NCBI RefSeq assembly: GCF_004360225.1
Contig: NZ_SNUA01000013.1
Coordinates: forward strand, 1 to 64,000
Length of the DNA: 64,000 nucleotides
Direction: 5' to 3'
DNA from: Alcanivorax sp. 24
GTDB lineage: Bacteria > Pseudomonadota > Gammaproteobacteria > Pseudomonadales > Alcanivoracaceae
A program made the translations under genes and the position numbers. Below, one piece after another: positions 56,394-64,000 of the stretch (position 1 is its first letter; the number at the start of each line of letters is the position of its first letter). Below the pieces are notes generated by a model. It ran no database searches and was not told the DNA's origin. It saw only the letters and a program-made list of their open reading frames with translations.

Positions 56394-57605
56394 TCAGGAG
56401 GTAACGTCCTCGAACAAGGCCTGCACGAATTCCTCCGCGTTGAAGGGGCGCAGATCCTCCAGACGCTCACCGACCCCAATGAAACGGATCGGCAGACCGG
56501 TGCGTTTGGCCAGAGCGAACAGGATGCCGCCTTTGGCGGTGCCATCCAGTTTGGTCAGTACCAGGCCGGTGACGCCGGCGGTTTCACGGAATTCCAGGGC
56601 CTGGTTGATGGCGTTCTGGCCGGTGCCGGCGTCCAGCACCAGCAGTACTTCGTGGGGCGCCTCCGGGGACAGCTTTTTCATTACCCGGGTGACCTTGGAC
56701 AGCTCTTCCATCAGGTTGCCGCGGGTGTGCAGGCGGCCGGCGGTATCGGCGATCAGCACATCCGCCTGGCGGGACTGGGCGGCCTGCACCGCGTCATAGA
56801 TGACACTGGCGGAGTCGGCGCCGGTATGCTGCGCCACCACCGGAATATCATTGCGTTCGCCCCATACCTGCAATTGCTCCACGGCGGCGGCGCGGAAGGT
56901 GTCGCCGGCGGCCAGCATCACATTGCGGCCCTCCGCCTTGAAGCGGCAGGCCAGCTTGCCGATGGTGGTGGTCTTGCCGACGCCGTTCACGCCCACCATC
57001 AGGATCACGTAAGGTTTGTGCGTGCCGTCGATGACCAGCGGCTGATCCACTGGCACCAGCAGCTTGCGCAGCTCTTCCTGCAGCGCTTCGTAGAGGGCGT
57101 CGGCGTCCACCAGTTCCTGGCGGCCGACGCGCTCGGTCAGCGCCTGGATAATCACATCGGTGGCCTCCACGCCGACGTCCGCCACCAGCAACTGGGTCTC
57201 GATCTCCTCGAAGATTTCGTCGTCGATCTCCTTGGCGCCCACCAGCAGATCCGCCAGGCCCTTGCCCAGATTCTTGCTGGTCTTGCTCATGCCCGCCTTC
57301 ATGCGGGCCCAGAAACCGGCCTTGTCTTCTTCCTCGGTCGCTACCGGTGCGCTGGGTTCAGGCTCGGGCTCGGCGGCGGCCACGGGCGTCTCCGGCTCCG
57401 CGCTTTCCATGGGCACCGGTGTGGCTTCACGCCGCTCCGCCGGAGGGGCGGCGGGGGCCGGCTCGCTGGACTCTGTCTCGTTCGCGGAGGGTTCGGCCGG
57501 GGCCGCTTCCTCGCGGTCGCGGCGGAACATGCGCGAGAAGAAACCGCCTTTCTTTTGCTCCTTCTCGGCAGGGTTATCGTCGTCGCGGGAAACTTCGTCG
57601 TTCAT
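56394..57605 (-). CDS. ftsY: Signal recognition particle receptor FtsY
   Basis: GTPase that docks SRP-bound ribosomes at the inner membrane, 403 residues. An acidic, low-complexity A domain (about 1-100, rich in E, P and A) precedes the NG domain: helical N part (GFWARMKAGMSKTSKNLGKGLADLL) then GTP motifs GVNGVGKTTTIGKLACRFKAEGR, DTAGRLHTRGNLMEEL and TKLDGTAKGG. It is the first gene of the ftsY-ftsE-ftsX cluster. Confidence 0.97.
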   Translation of the reverse strand: MNDEVSRDDDNPAEKEQKKGGFFSRMFRRDREEAAPAEPSANETESSEPAPAAPPAERREATPVPMESAEPETPVAAAEPEPEPSAPVATEEEDKAGFWARMKAGMSKTSKNLGKGLADLLVGAKEIDDEIFEEIETQLLVADVGVEATDVIIQALTERVGRQELVDADALYEALQEELRKLLVPVDQPLVIDGTHKPYVILMVGVNGVGKTTTIGKLACRFKAEGRNVMLAAGDTFRAAAVEQLQVWGERNDIPVVAQHTGADSASVIYDAVQAAQSRQADVLIADTAGRLHTRGNLMEELSKVTRVMKKLSPEAPHEVLLVLDAGTGQNAINQALEFRETAGVTGLVLTKLDGTAKGGILFALAKRTGLPIRFIGVGERLEDLRPFNAEEFVQALFEDVTS

Positions 57606-57863
57606 GATCAGTCGTATCCATCGGGTTGTCCGGCCGAGGCCGGAAGAACCCGCCCTGGTGGCGGATTCGGAAAAAGCGTCGCCCGCGTCGGCGGGCGAGC
57701 GGGTATCCTACCACTGTCGCGGAACCTGTTCATGGCCTATGCGACGCCACCGTGAACGCGGTACGGCGGTCGGCCCCCAACCGGCCGTTGGCAAAAAAGG
57801 GGGGCGCCGGCGCGGCGGTGGCGCGAGTCCGGCATTTCCGATCAGAGCATGAGAGGACGTTTG

Positions 57864-59237
57864 ATGAGAATCCTGGTGGTAGCGTTGGTGCTGGGGATGC
57901 TGTCATCCCTGGCCCGGGCGGATTTACCGACCCACGAATTCAGTCTGGATAACGGTTTGCGCGTATTGGTGCGCGAGGATCACCGGGCGCCAGTGATCAC
58001 GGTGATGATCTGGTTCAAGGCGGGCAGCATCGATGAGGCCCCCCATGAAACCGGGCTGGCCCACCTGCTCGAGCACATGATGTTCAAAGGCACCAAGCAT
58101 CTGGGGCCGGGTGAGTACTCTCGGATCGTGGCCCGCTTTGGCGGCAGCGACAACGCCTTCACCAGTTACGATTACACCGCTTATTTCCAGCAGTATGAGT
58201 CCTCGCGGTTGCCCCTGGCGCTGGAGCTGGAAGCGGAGCGCCTCAAGAACCTGGAAATTGACGACCAGGAATTTCACCGTGAGCTGCGGGTGGTGATGGA
58301 GGAGCGTCGGCAGCGCACCGACGATAACCCCAATGCTCTGGCCTGGGAGAAATTCCAGGCGGTGGCACGGCCCGGCACCGGCTATGCCCACCCGATCATC
58401 GGCTGGCGCGACCTGCTGGCCCAACTGCAACCGGAGCAGGCGCGCAGCTGGTTCCAGCGTTATTACGTGCCGTCCAACGCCACCCTGGTAATCGCTGGCG
58501 ACGTCACCGAGGAACAGGTGCGGCCGCTGGTGCAGCGCTTCTTCGGTAAGTTGCCGGCCGGGCAAACGCCGCCACGACCGAAACTCAGTCTGGAGCCGCC
58601 TGCCGGAGAACGGCGCCTGTCCCTGCGCTTGCCGGTGAAAGTGCCGGCCCTGTACATGACCTATAACGTCCCGTCACTGACCACCGCCGAGGACAAAAAA
58701 GCGTTCTATACCCTGACCATGCTGGCCGGGGTTCTGGATGGCGGTCTCAGCGCTCGCATCGAAACGGATCTGGTGCGGGGGCAGCGTCTGGCCGCCGGTG
58801 CTGGCGCCGGTTACAGCGGTTTGCAGCGGGGCAGCGGTACCTTTACGTTCACCGCCACGCCGAACCCGGACGTGACCCTGGAGCAGTTGGAACAGGCCTT
58901 GCTGGATCAGGTTCGTGCCCTGGCCGAAACGCCGCCCAGCGCGGAGGAGATGGAGCGGGTGCGCGCCAGTGTCACCGCCAGCCAGGTGTATCAGCGGGAT
59001 TCGGTGATGGGCCAGGCCATGGAACTGGGCATGCTGAGCACGCTGGGTCTGGACTGGCGACTGGCCGGCGAGTTCGAGGCCAACCTCGCCGAGGTCACCG
59101 CCGAGGACGTGCGGGATGCGGCCCGCCAGTGGTTGGTGGATGAGCGCCGTACCACCGCCCTTGTTTTGCCAAAAGAGCTGCCAAAAGAGCTGCCAGAGGC
59201 GGCGAAGTCAGAGAATGCACAGCCGGAGGAACAATAA
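57864..59237 (+). CDS. M16-family zinc peptidase, exported
   Basis: The 457-residue protein has a signal peptide (MRILVVALVLGMLSSLARA) and the M16 N-terminal domain. The zinc motif HxxEH is intact in ETGLAHLLEHMMFKGT, and the third ligand glutamate lies in ELRVVMEERRQRTDDNPNA. Likely a periplasmic protease acting with the next gene's product. The ATG at 57864 has AGAGG upstream; an alternative ATG at 57849 is possible. It is divergent from ftsY. Confidence 0.93.
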   Translation: MRILVVALVLGMLSSLARADLPTHEFSLDNGLRVLVREDHRAPVITVMIWFKAGSIDEAPHETGLAHLLEHMMFKGTKHLGPGEYSRIVARFGGSDNAFTSYDYTAYFQQYESSRLPLALELEAERLKNLEIDDQEFHRELRVVMEERRQRTDDNPNALAWEKFQAVARPGTGYAHPIIGWRDLLAQLQPEQARSWFQRYYVPSNATLVIAGDVTEEQVRPLVQRFFGKLPAGQTPPRPKLSLEPPAGERRLSLRLPVKVPALYMTYNVPSLTTAEDKKAFYTLTMLAGVLDGGLSARIETDLVRGQRLAAGAGAGYSGLQRGSGTFTFTATPNPDVTLEQLEQALLDQVRALAETPPSAEEMERVRASVTASQVYQRDSVMGQAMELGMLSTLGLDWRLAGEFEANLAEVTAEDVRDAARQWLVDERRTTALVLPKELPKELPEAAKSENAQPEEQ

Positions 59238-60649
59238 TGCGCGCGATGAAAACAGCGATTCTGGGTGTGATGTGCGCATGGTTGCTGGCCGGCTGCGCCA
59301 GTTTTCCCGCCTCGGAACGGCAGGTGCGCCAGGCGGAGCCGGCGGCGCCGGAGCTGGATATCCAGTCCTGGCATACCTCCGGCGGCGCCCGGGTGATGTT
59401 CGTCCAGAGTGAGGCGCTGCCCATGCTGGACGTGCGTTTGGTAATGAATGCCGGTGGTGCCCGTGATGGTGATCTGCCGGGGCTGGCGGCCATGACCAGT
59501 GCGCTGATTGGCGAGGGAGCCCGGGGGTTGAGCGTGGACGACATCGCCCGGGGCTTCGAGGATAAGGGCGCGCAGTTCTCTTCCGGCAGTTACCAGGATA
59601 TGGCCGTGATCAGCCTGCGCACCCTGTCCGAGCCGCAATGGCGGGATCCGGCCCTGACCCTGCTGGCGCGGGTGGCGGGCCAGCCCACCTTCCCGCCGGA
59701 CGCCCTGGAACGCATTCGCACCCAGATGCTGCAGGGGCTGAAGATGGAGCGCCAGGTGCCGGGCCCGCAGGTTCAGAAGGCCTACCAGAAGCTGCTGTTC
59801 GGCGATCACCCCTATGGGCATGCGGAGGGCGGTACCCTGGAAAGCCTGCCAGGTATTCAGCGTCAGGATTTGGTGGATTACCACCAGCGCTATTACACCG
59901 CCGGCAATACCGTCATCGCTCTGGTCGGCGATGTCAGCCGGGCCCAGGCCGAGCGGATCGCCCAGCGTCTCAGCGATGCCTTGCCGCAAGGCGGTGCGGC
60001 GCCGGCGTTGCCCCGGGCCAGGGCGCTGCCCACCCGCAAAGTGGAGCACCTGACTTTCCCGTCCACCCAGACCCATATTCTGCTCGGCAACCAGGCCACC
60101 TGGCGCGGTGATCCGGATCATGTTGCCTTGTACGTGGGCAACTACATCCTTGGCGGCGGCGGCTTTGCGTCCCTGCTTACCCAGGAGGTGCGCGAGAAGC
60201 GCGGCTACGTGTATGGCATTTCCAGCTACTTCAAGCCCATGGCCGCTGGTGGCCCATTCACGGTACAACTACAAACCGCGAACGATAACGCCAGTGATGC
60301 GCTCGCGCTGACCCTGGACCAAATCCGCCGGTTTATCGCCGAAGGGCCCAGCGAGGAGGAACTGGCCATGGCCAAGGACAACATTCTTGGCGGCATGGCA
60401 CTGGAAACCGCCGACAACGGCGATATTATCGGCCAGCTCGGTGCCATCGGCTTCTATGATCTGCCTCTGGACTATCTGCAACGGTTCAACCAGCAGGTGC
60501 GGGATCTGACCGTGGCGGACATCCAGGCGGCAATGCGCAAGGCCGTGGACCCGGACCATCTGGCGATCGTCAGTATCGGCCCGAAAGCACCCGCGCAGCC
60601 CGCCAAGCAAACGGTCGAAAGCAATGAAAGCCAAGGGAAAAACCAGTAA
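59237..60649 (+). CDS. M16-family lipoprotein lacking the zinc motif
   Basis: The 470-residue partner of the preceding peptidase carries a lipoprotein signal (TAILGVMCAWLLAGC). The M16 fold follows, but the HxxEH region reads GLAAMTSALIGEGA, without both histidines, so it should be inactive as a protease. C-terminal signature REKRGYVYGISSYFKPM is intact. In M16 pairs, one subunit is often catalytic and the other helps form the chamber. Its ATG shares an A with the stop codon of the upstream gene. Confidence 0.9.
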   Translation: MRAMKTAILGVMCAWLLAGCASFPASERQVRQAEPAAPELDIQSWHTSGGARVMFVQSEALPMLDVRLVMNAGGARDGDLPGLAAMTSALIGEGARGLSVDDIARGFEDKGAQFSSGSYQDMAVISLRTLSEPQWRDPALTLLARVAGQPTFPPDALERIRTQMLQGLKMERQVPGPQVQKAYQKLLFGDHPYGHAEGGTLESLPGIQRQDLVDYHQRYYTAGNTVIALVGDVSRAQAERIAQRLSDALPQGGAAPALPRARALPTRKVEHLTFPSTQTHILLGNQATWRGDPDHVALYVGNYILGGGGFASLLTQEVREKRGYVYGISSYFKPMAAGGPFTVQLQTANDNASDALALTLDQIRRFIAEGPSEEELAMAKDNILGGMALETADNGDIIGQLGAIGFYDLPLDYLQRFNQQVRDLTVADIQAAMRKAVDPDHLAIVSIGPKAPAQPAKQTVESNESQGKNQ

Positions 60650-61199
60650 AGGGCAGGTGCGGATCATCGGCGGCGAATTTCGCGGCCACCGTCTTCACTT
60701 CGTCGACCAGGGGGGCGATCTGCGCCCCTCCGGGGACCGTATGCGCGAAACCCTGTTCAACTGGTTGCAATGGGAGTTGTCCGGGGCCCGCGTACTGGAT
60801 TTGTTCGCCGGCTCCGGGGCCTTGGGCGCGGAAGCCCTGAGCCGGGGTGCCGGGCGCGCCATTCTGGTGGAGAAAAAAAAGGAGCGCTGTGCCGACCTGT
60901 CCCGTCAACTGCGTCCCTTGTTCGGGGAGCGGGTGATGGTACAGTGCGCCGACGCCTTGAAATGGTTGCCAAGGACAGCGGAGCGTTTCGACTTGGTGTT
61001 CATTGACCCGCCCTACGATCTGGGGCTGGCGGAACCCGCCTGCCGCGCTCTGGAGGAGCTCAAGTTGCTGATGCCCGAGGCGCTGATCTACGTCGAGTCC
61101 CGGCGTCAGGACGGAGCGTCGGAAGTGCCGGAGAATTGGCGGCTACTGAAGGAAAAAAGCGGCGGCGACGTGCTCGCCCGGCTGTTCCAGCGGGAATAA
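60624..61199 (+). CDS. rsmD: 16S rRNA (guanine(966)-N2)-methyltransferase
   Basis: The 191-residue enzyme methylates G966 of 16S rRNA. SAM motif I is VLDLFAGSGALGAEALSRGA, and the catalytic motif is DLVFIDPPYD. Start overlaps the previous gene by 26 bp. A position next to ftsYEX with M16 genes in between fits many gammaproteobacteria. Confidence 0.96.
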   Translation: MKAKGKTSKGQVRIIGGEFRGHRLHFVDQGGDLRPSGDRMRETLFNWLQWELSGARVLDLFAGSGALGAEALSRGAGRAILVEKKKERCADLSRQLRPLFGERVMVQCADALKWLPRTAERFDLVFIDPPYDLGLAEPACRALEELKLLMPEALIYVESRRQDGASEVPENWRLLKEKSGGDVLARLFQRE

Positions 61200-61239
61200 C
61201 GCGAAGAGAAACGCTTCGGGAACATGAAACCGAACAGTC

Positions 61240-61307
61240 TTCGCTGCCAAGGCAGCGTCCCACAGGGAGCTACGAAGTCGCCGTGGGAAGCGAGCTTGCT
61301 CGCGAAT
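61240..61307. repeat. REPIN, stems of two kinds
   Basis: GCTGC-CAAG-GCAGC with GTCCCACAG, then CCGTGGGAA and GCGAG-CTTG-CTCGC. Two different stems sit in one element between rsmD and the exchanger. Confidence 0.85.
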
Positions 61308-61369
61308 AGCAATGGTCCTCTTTATATAAAGAAGGGACCACGAGGTTTCGAAAACACTGAGGAACGTAT

Positions 61370-62338
61370 ATGTGGCTTGCCGTGGCGGCAGTGGTTGCCG
61401 GCCTGATTGTTCTTGTCTGGAGTGCTGACCGGTTTGTCGATGGCGCCGCCACCACGGCCCGTTACGCGGGTATGCCATCGTTGTTGATCGGCATGGTGGT
61501 GATCGGCTTTGGCACCTCGGCGCCGGAAATGGTGGTCTCCGCCCTGGCCGCCGTGGATGGCAATCCGGGGCTGGCATTGGGTAATGCCTATGGCTCCAAC
61601 ATCACCAATATCGCTTTGATCCTCGGCCTGGTGGCGGCGATCAGTCCGATCGCCGTGCATTCCTCTGTGCTGCGCAAAGAACTGCCCATACTGCTGGTGA
61701 TCACTCTGCTGTCCGCGGCGCTGATCCATGACGATCTGGTCAGCCGCATGGACGCGGTGGTGTTGCTGCTGGTCTTCGCGGCGCTGATGGGGTGGTCCAT
61801 CTATCAGGGCATGCGGGGAGAAGGCGACCCTCTGGGTGGAGATGTGGACCAGGAGGCGTTCGCCCATCCGATGAGCAAGGGACGGGCTCTGTTCTGGATG
61901 CTGCTGGGGCTGGCCTTGCTGGTGGTCAGCTCCCGTATTCTGGTCTGGGGCGCGGTGGAAATTTCCCAGGCGCTGGGGGTCAGTGACCTGATCATCGGTC
62001 TGACCGTGGTCGCCATCGGCACCTCCCTGCCGGAACTGGCTTCCAGTCTGGTCGCCATCCGCAAAAACGAGCACGATCTGGCGCTGGGCAATGTGCTAGG
62101 CTCCAACCTGTTCAATACCCTGGCGGTGGTGGGGATCGCCGGCGCGATTCATCCGGTGGCGGTGGAACCGGCGGTGCTTTATCGGGACTGGGCGGTGATG
62201 ACCGGCCTGACCCTGCTGCTGTTCGTGTTCGGGTATGGCTTCCGTGGCCGGGGGCGAATCAATCGCTTGGAAGGCTCGGTATTGCTGGTTATTTATCTGG
62301 CCTACACCGGTTATCTTGTGACCACCATGGTGCCTTGA
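61370..62338 (+). CDS. Calcium/sodium antiporter, CaCA family (YrbG-like)
   Basis: The 322-residue membrane protein has about ten helices in two inverted halves, each with the alpha repeat: GFGTSAPEMVVSALAAVDGNPGLALGNAYGSNITNIALILG and AIGTSLPELASSLVAIRKNEHDLALGNVLGSNLFNTLAVVG. The acidic residue in these repeats coordinates cations. It most likely exchanges sodium or protons for calcium. Its transport partner cannot be fixed from sequence. Confidence 0.92.
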   Translation: MWLAVAAVVAGLIVLVWSADRFVDGAATTARYAGMPSLLIGMVVIGFGTSAPEMVVSALAAVDGNPGLALGNAYGSNITNIALILGLVAAISPIAVHSSVLRKELPILLVITLLSAALIHDDLVSRMDAVVLLLVFAALMGWSIYQGMRGEGDPLGGDVDQEAFAHPMSKGRALFWMLLGLALLVVSSRILVWGAVEISQALGVSDLIIGLTVVAIGTSLPELASSLVAIRKNEHDLALGNVLGSNLFNTLAVVGIAGAIHPVAVEPAVLYRDWAVMTGLTLLLFVFGYGFRGRGRINRLEGSVLLVIYLAYTGYLVTTMVP

Positions 62339-62424
62339 CGCGGTGACGATGGCGGCGAGCAAAAGAAGGTGGGCCGCCGGGGGGCGCCCGGCCGTGAAAG
62401 CCACGGCGAAAAGAGGACAATGGA

Positions 62425-63588
62425 ATGCGTGAGCGTCTGGAGCAGCAGTCTTTTCTGGCTTTTCTGATTCTGGTGACGGTGGCCTTCTTGTTGCTGCTGC
62501 GCCCTTTTTATGCGCCGGTGTTCTGGGCCTTCGCGGTGGCACTGATTTTTTTTCCGATGCAGCGCCGTCTGTTGGCGCGCTGGCCGGGGCGGCGCAATCT
62601 GGCCGCCATGATCACCTTGCTGCTGAGCATCGTGGTGGTGGTCATCCCGGTGCTGGTGGTGGCGGCCTCCTTCATCCGGGAAGGGCTGGCGGTGTATGAC
62701 CGCGTGCAACAGGGGGAATTTGATCCGGCCAGCTATCTGCAAAAACTGGAGATGGCCTTCCCTTCCGCCCATTACTGGTTGCAACGTCTGGGGGTGGATT
62801 TCTCCGATCTGGGCGCGCAGTTGATGTCGGGTCTGAAGGCCGCCGGCCAGTTCCTGGCCAAGCGGGCGCTGGATGTGGGCCAGAATACGTTCCAGTTCTT
62901 CGTCAATCTCGGCCTGATGCTGTATCTCACCTTCTTCCTGCTGCGTGACGGCCCCGCTTTGGTGAATCTGCTGATCCGGGCGCTGCCGCTGGGTGATGAC
63001 CGGGAGCGGATGATCTTCAGCAAATTCGCCGAGGTGACCCGGGCCACGGTGAAAGGTAATCTGGTGATCGCGGTGATCCAGGGGGCGCTGGGAGGGCTGA
63101 TTTTCTGGGTTCTGGGTATGCCGGCGGCGGTGCTGTGGGCGGTGGTGATGGCGCTGTTGTCGTTGATTCCAGCCCTGGGGGCGAGTCTGGTGTGGGTGCC
63201 GGTGGCGTTGTATATGTACGCCACCGGGGATGTGACTGAAGCGGTGATTCTGGTGCTGTTCGGTGTCTTCGTCATCGGGCTGGTGGACAACCTGCTGCGC
63301 CCGGTTCTGGTCGGCCGCGACACCAAACTGCCGGATTATCTGGTGTTGTTTTCCACCCTGGGCGGGTTGACGTTGTTCGGTATCACTGGCTTCGCCCTGG
63401 GGCCGTTGCTGGCGGGCCTGTTTGTTTCGTTCTGGCAAATTTTCATTCAGGAGTTCAATGTGGACGCCGATGAAAACGGGAACCCGGCCGTCGCGGACGG
63501 GTCCATGGAAGAACAGCCGGTACCGGAGCCTGAAGTCCGGATTCCGGGGGGTAATAAGGACGACAACGGCGATAACGAGAGAGAATGA
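62425..63588 (+). CDS. AI-2E/PerM family transporter
   Basis: The 387-residue membrane protein has about eight helices, typical of the AI-2E family, with LIRALPLGDDRERMIFSKFAEVTRATVKGNLVIAVIQGALGGLIFWVLGMPAAVLWAVVMALLSLIPALGASLVWVPVALYMY and GLVDNLLRPVLVGRD-like segments. Members include proposed AI-2 exporters and Na+/H+ antiporters; the ligand is unknown. Acidic C-terminal tail. The next gene overlaps its stop. Confidence 0.9.
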   Translation: MRERLEQQSFLAFLILVTVAFLLLLRPFYAPVFWAFAVALIFFPMQRRLLARWPGRRNLAAMITLLLSIVVVVIPVLVVAASFIREGLAVYDRVQQGEFDPASYLQKLEMAFPSAHYWLQRLGVDFSDLGAQLMSGLKAAGQFLAKRALDVGQNTFQFFVNLGLMLYLTFFLLRDGPALVNLLIRALPLGDDRERMIFSKFAEVTRATVKGNLVIAVIQGALGGLIFWVLGMPAAVLWAVVMALLSLIPALGASLVWVPVALYMYATGDVTEAVILVLFGVFVIGLVDNLLRPVLVGRDTKLPDYLVLFSTLGGLTLFGITGFALGPLLAGLFVSFWQIFIQEFNVDADENGNPAVADGSMEEQPVPEPEVRIPGGNKDDNGDNERE

Positions 63589-64000
63589 TGAAATTCCTGC
63601 TGCTGCCCATGATGCTGCCATTCCTGATGGCCATGACCATGTCCGGGTGCGAGGACGAGGACGGCGATGGTGGCCGCTTCCGGTCCAGCGCCACGGTGTA
63701 CTACTACAATCAGATCACGCATAACGGCAATGCCGATCAGACCGCGCTGACCGTGGATCTGACCATCGATGATGAGAGCATCACCGGGCAGGGCTATTCT
63801 GATGAAGCCGAGGGGCCGAGCCTGCAAGTCACCATCGATGACGCCAACGACAATCAGGACAATAGCGTGCAGATGACTGGCGTCAGCGGCAGCGGTTCGA
63901 CCCTGTTCCAGCAGCGTCTGCGTCTGGCCAACGATACCGGTTACACCTTGGTGTCTTACGGCGACCTTACCACGGGTGCCGCTCAGGCCAAGCTGTTGCC
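63585..64000 (+). CDS. Putative lipoprotein, N-terminal part (continues beyond window)
   Basis: Open to the window end. From ATG 63585 (or 63588) the frame reads MMKFLLLPMMLPFLMAMTMSGCEDEDGDGG, with a lipobox-like MSGC, then an Asp/Glu-rich region and a beta-rich domain (SSATVYYYNQITHNGNADQTALTVDLTIDDESITGQGY). The start overlaps the PerM gene stop (ATGA). Surface or periplasmic anchoring is likely; the function is unknown. Confidence 0.7.
   Translation, partial: MMKFLLLPMMLPFLMAMTMSGCEDEDGDGGRFRSSATVYYYNQITHNGNADQTALTVDLTIDDESITGQGYSDEAEGPSLQVTIDDANDNQDNSVQMTGVSGSGSTLFQQRLRLANDTGYTLVSYGDLTTGAAQAKLL

Overview
The window looks like chromosomal DNA of a GC-rich gammaproteobacterium, most likely Alcanivorax/Alloalcanivorax or a close relative; no search was run, so this rests on gene order and repeat style. 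Two conserved blocks support it: yicC | rph-pyrE, and slmA-argB-algC-dut-coaBC | radC-rpmB-rpmG. More than a dozen intergenic REP/REPIN palindromes, each with a GTGGGA head and usually a CTTG-loop hairpin, resemble those of Pseudomonas and relatives. No tRNA, rRNA or CRISPR array was found.

Layout. 1-1157: edge of a mobile region beside the 3' end of yicC, with a P4-type integrase cut off by an insertion sequence that runs out of the window. 1158-12241: housekeeping block (yicC, rph, pyrE, slmA, argB, an AlgC-like protein with a ruined active site, dut, coaBC, radC, rpmB, rpmG) with a six-copy 90-bp REPIN array. 12727-26386: accessory segment with a frameshifted parDE pair, a Tad/Flp pilus locus (flp to tadG) preceded by a perfect CRP/Vfr-type palindrome, an AT-rich tail with a PAP2-family membrane protein, then two head-to-head mazEF modules. 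26436-33386: IclR regulator, TRAP transporter, type III CoA-transferase and quinone-oxidoreductase-like enzyme (probably uptake and activation of an organic acid), then vapBC. 33486-49783: acyl desaturase, orphan HyuA, mutM, envelope proteins, RND efflux pair, hemW-rdgB-metW-metX, an MFS protein and a second beta-barrel protein. 49818-51015: IS110-family element inserted in a REPIN. 51085-64000: trmB, thiG-thiS, rpoH with a perfect CIRCE element, ftsX-ftsE-ftsY, two M16 peptidase-family proteins, rsmD, a cation exchanger, a PerM-type protein and a lipoprotein cut by the window end.

Most interesting: the roughly 230-nt non-coding end of the IS110 element folds by eye into a bridge-RNA-like structure. 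Its first internal loop carries one segment identical to the left half, and one segment complementary to the right half, of the REP sequence in which the element sits. The recombination core can be reconstructed as CT. Other points of note are the AlgC-like pseudoenzyme in the dut-argB slot, CIRCE in front of rpoH, a LexA-type box between coaBC and radC, and REP stems that vary in compensating pairs around a largely fixed loop.
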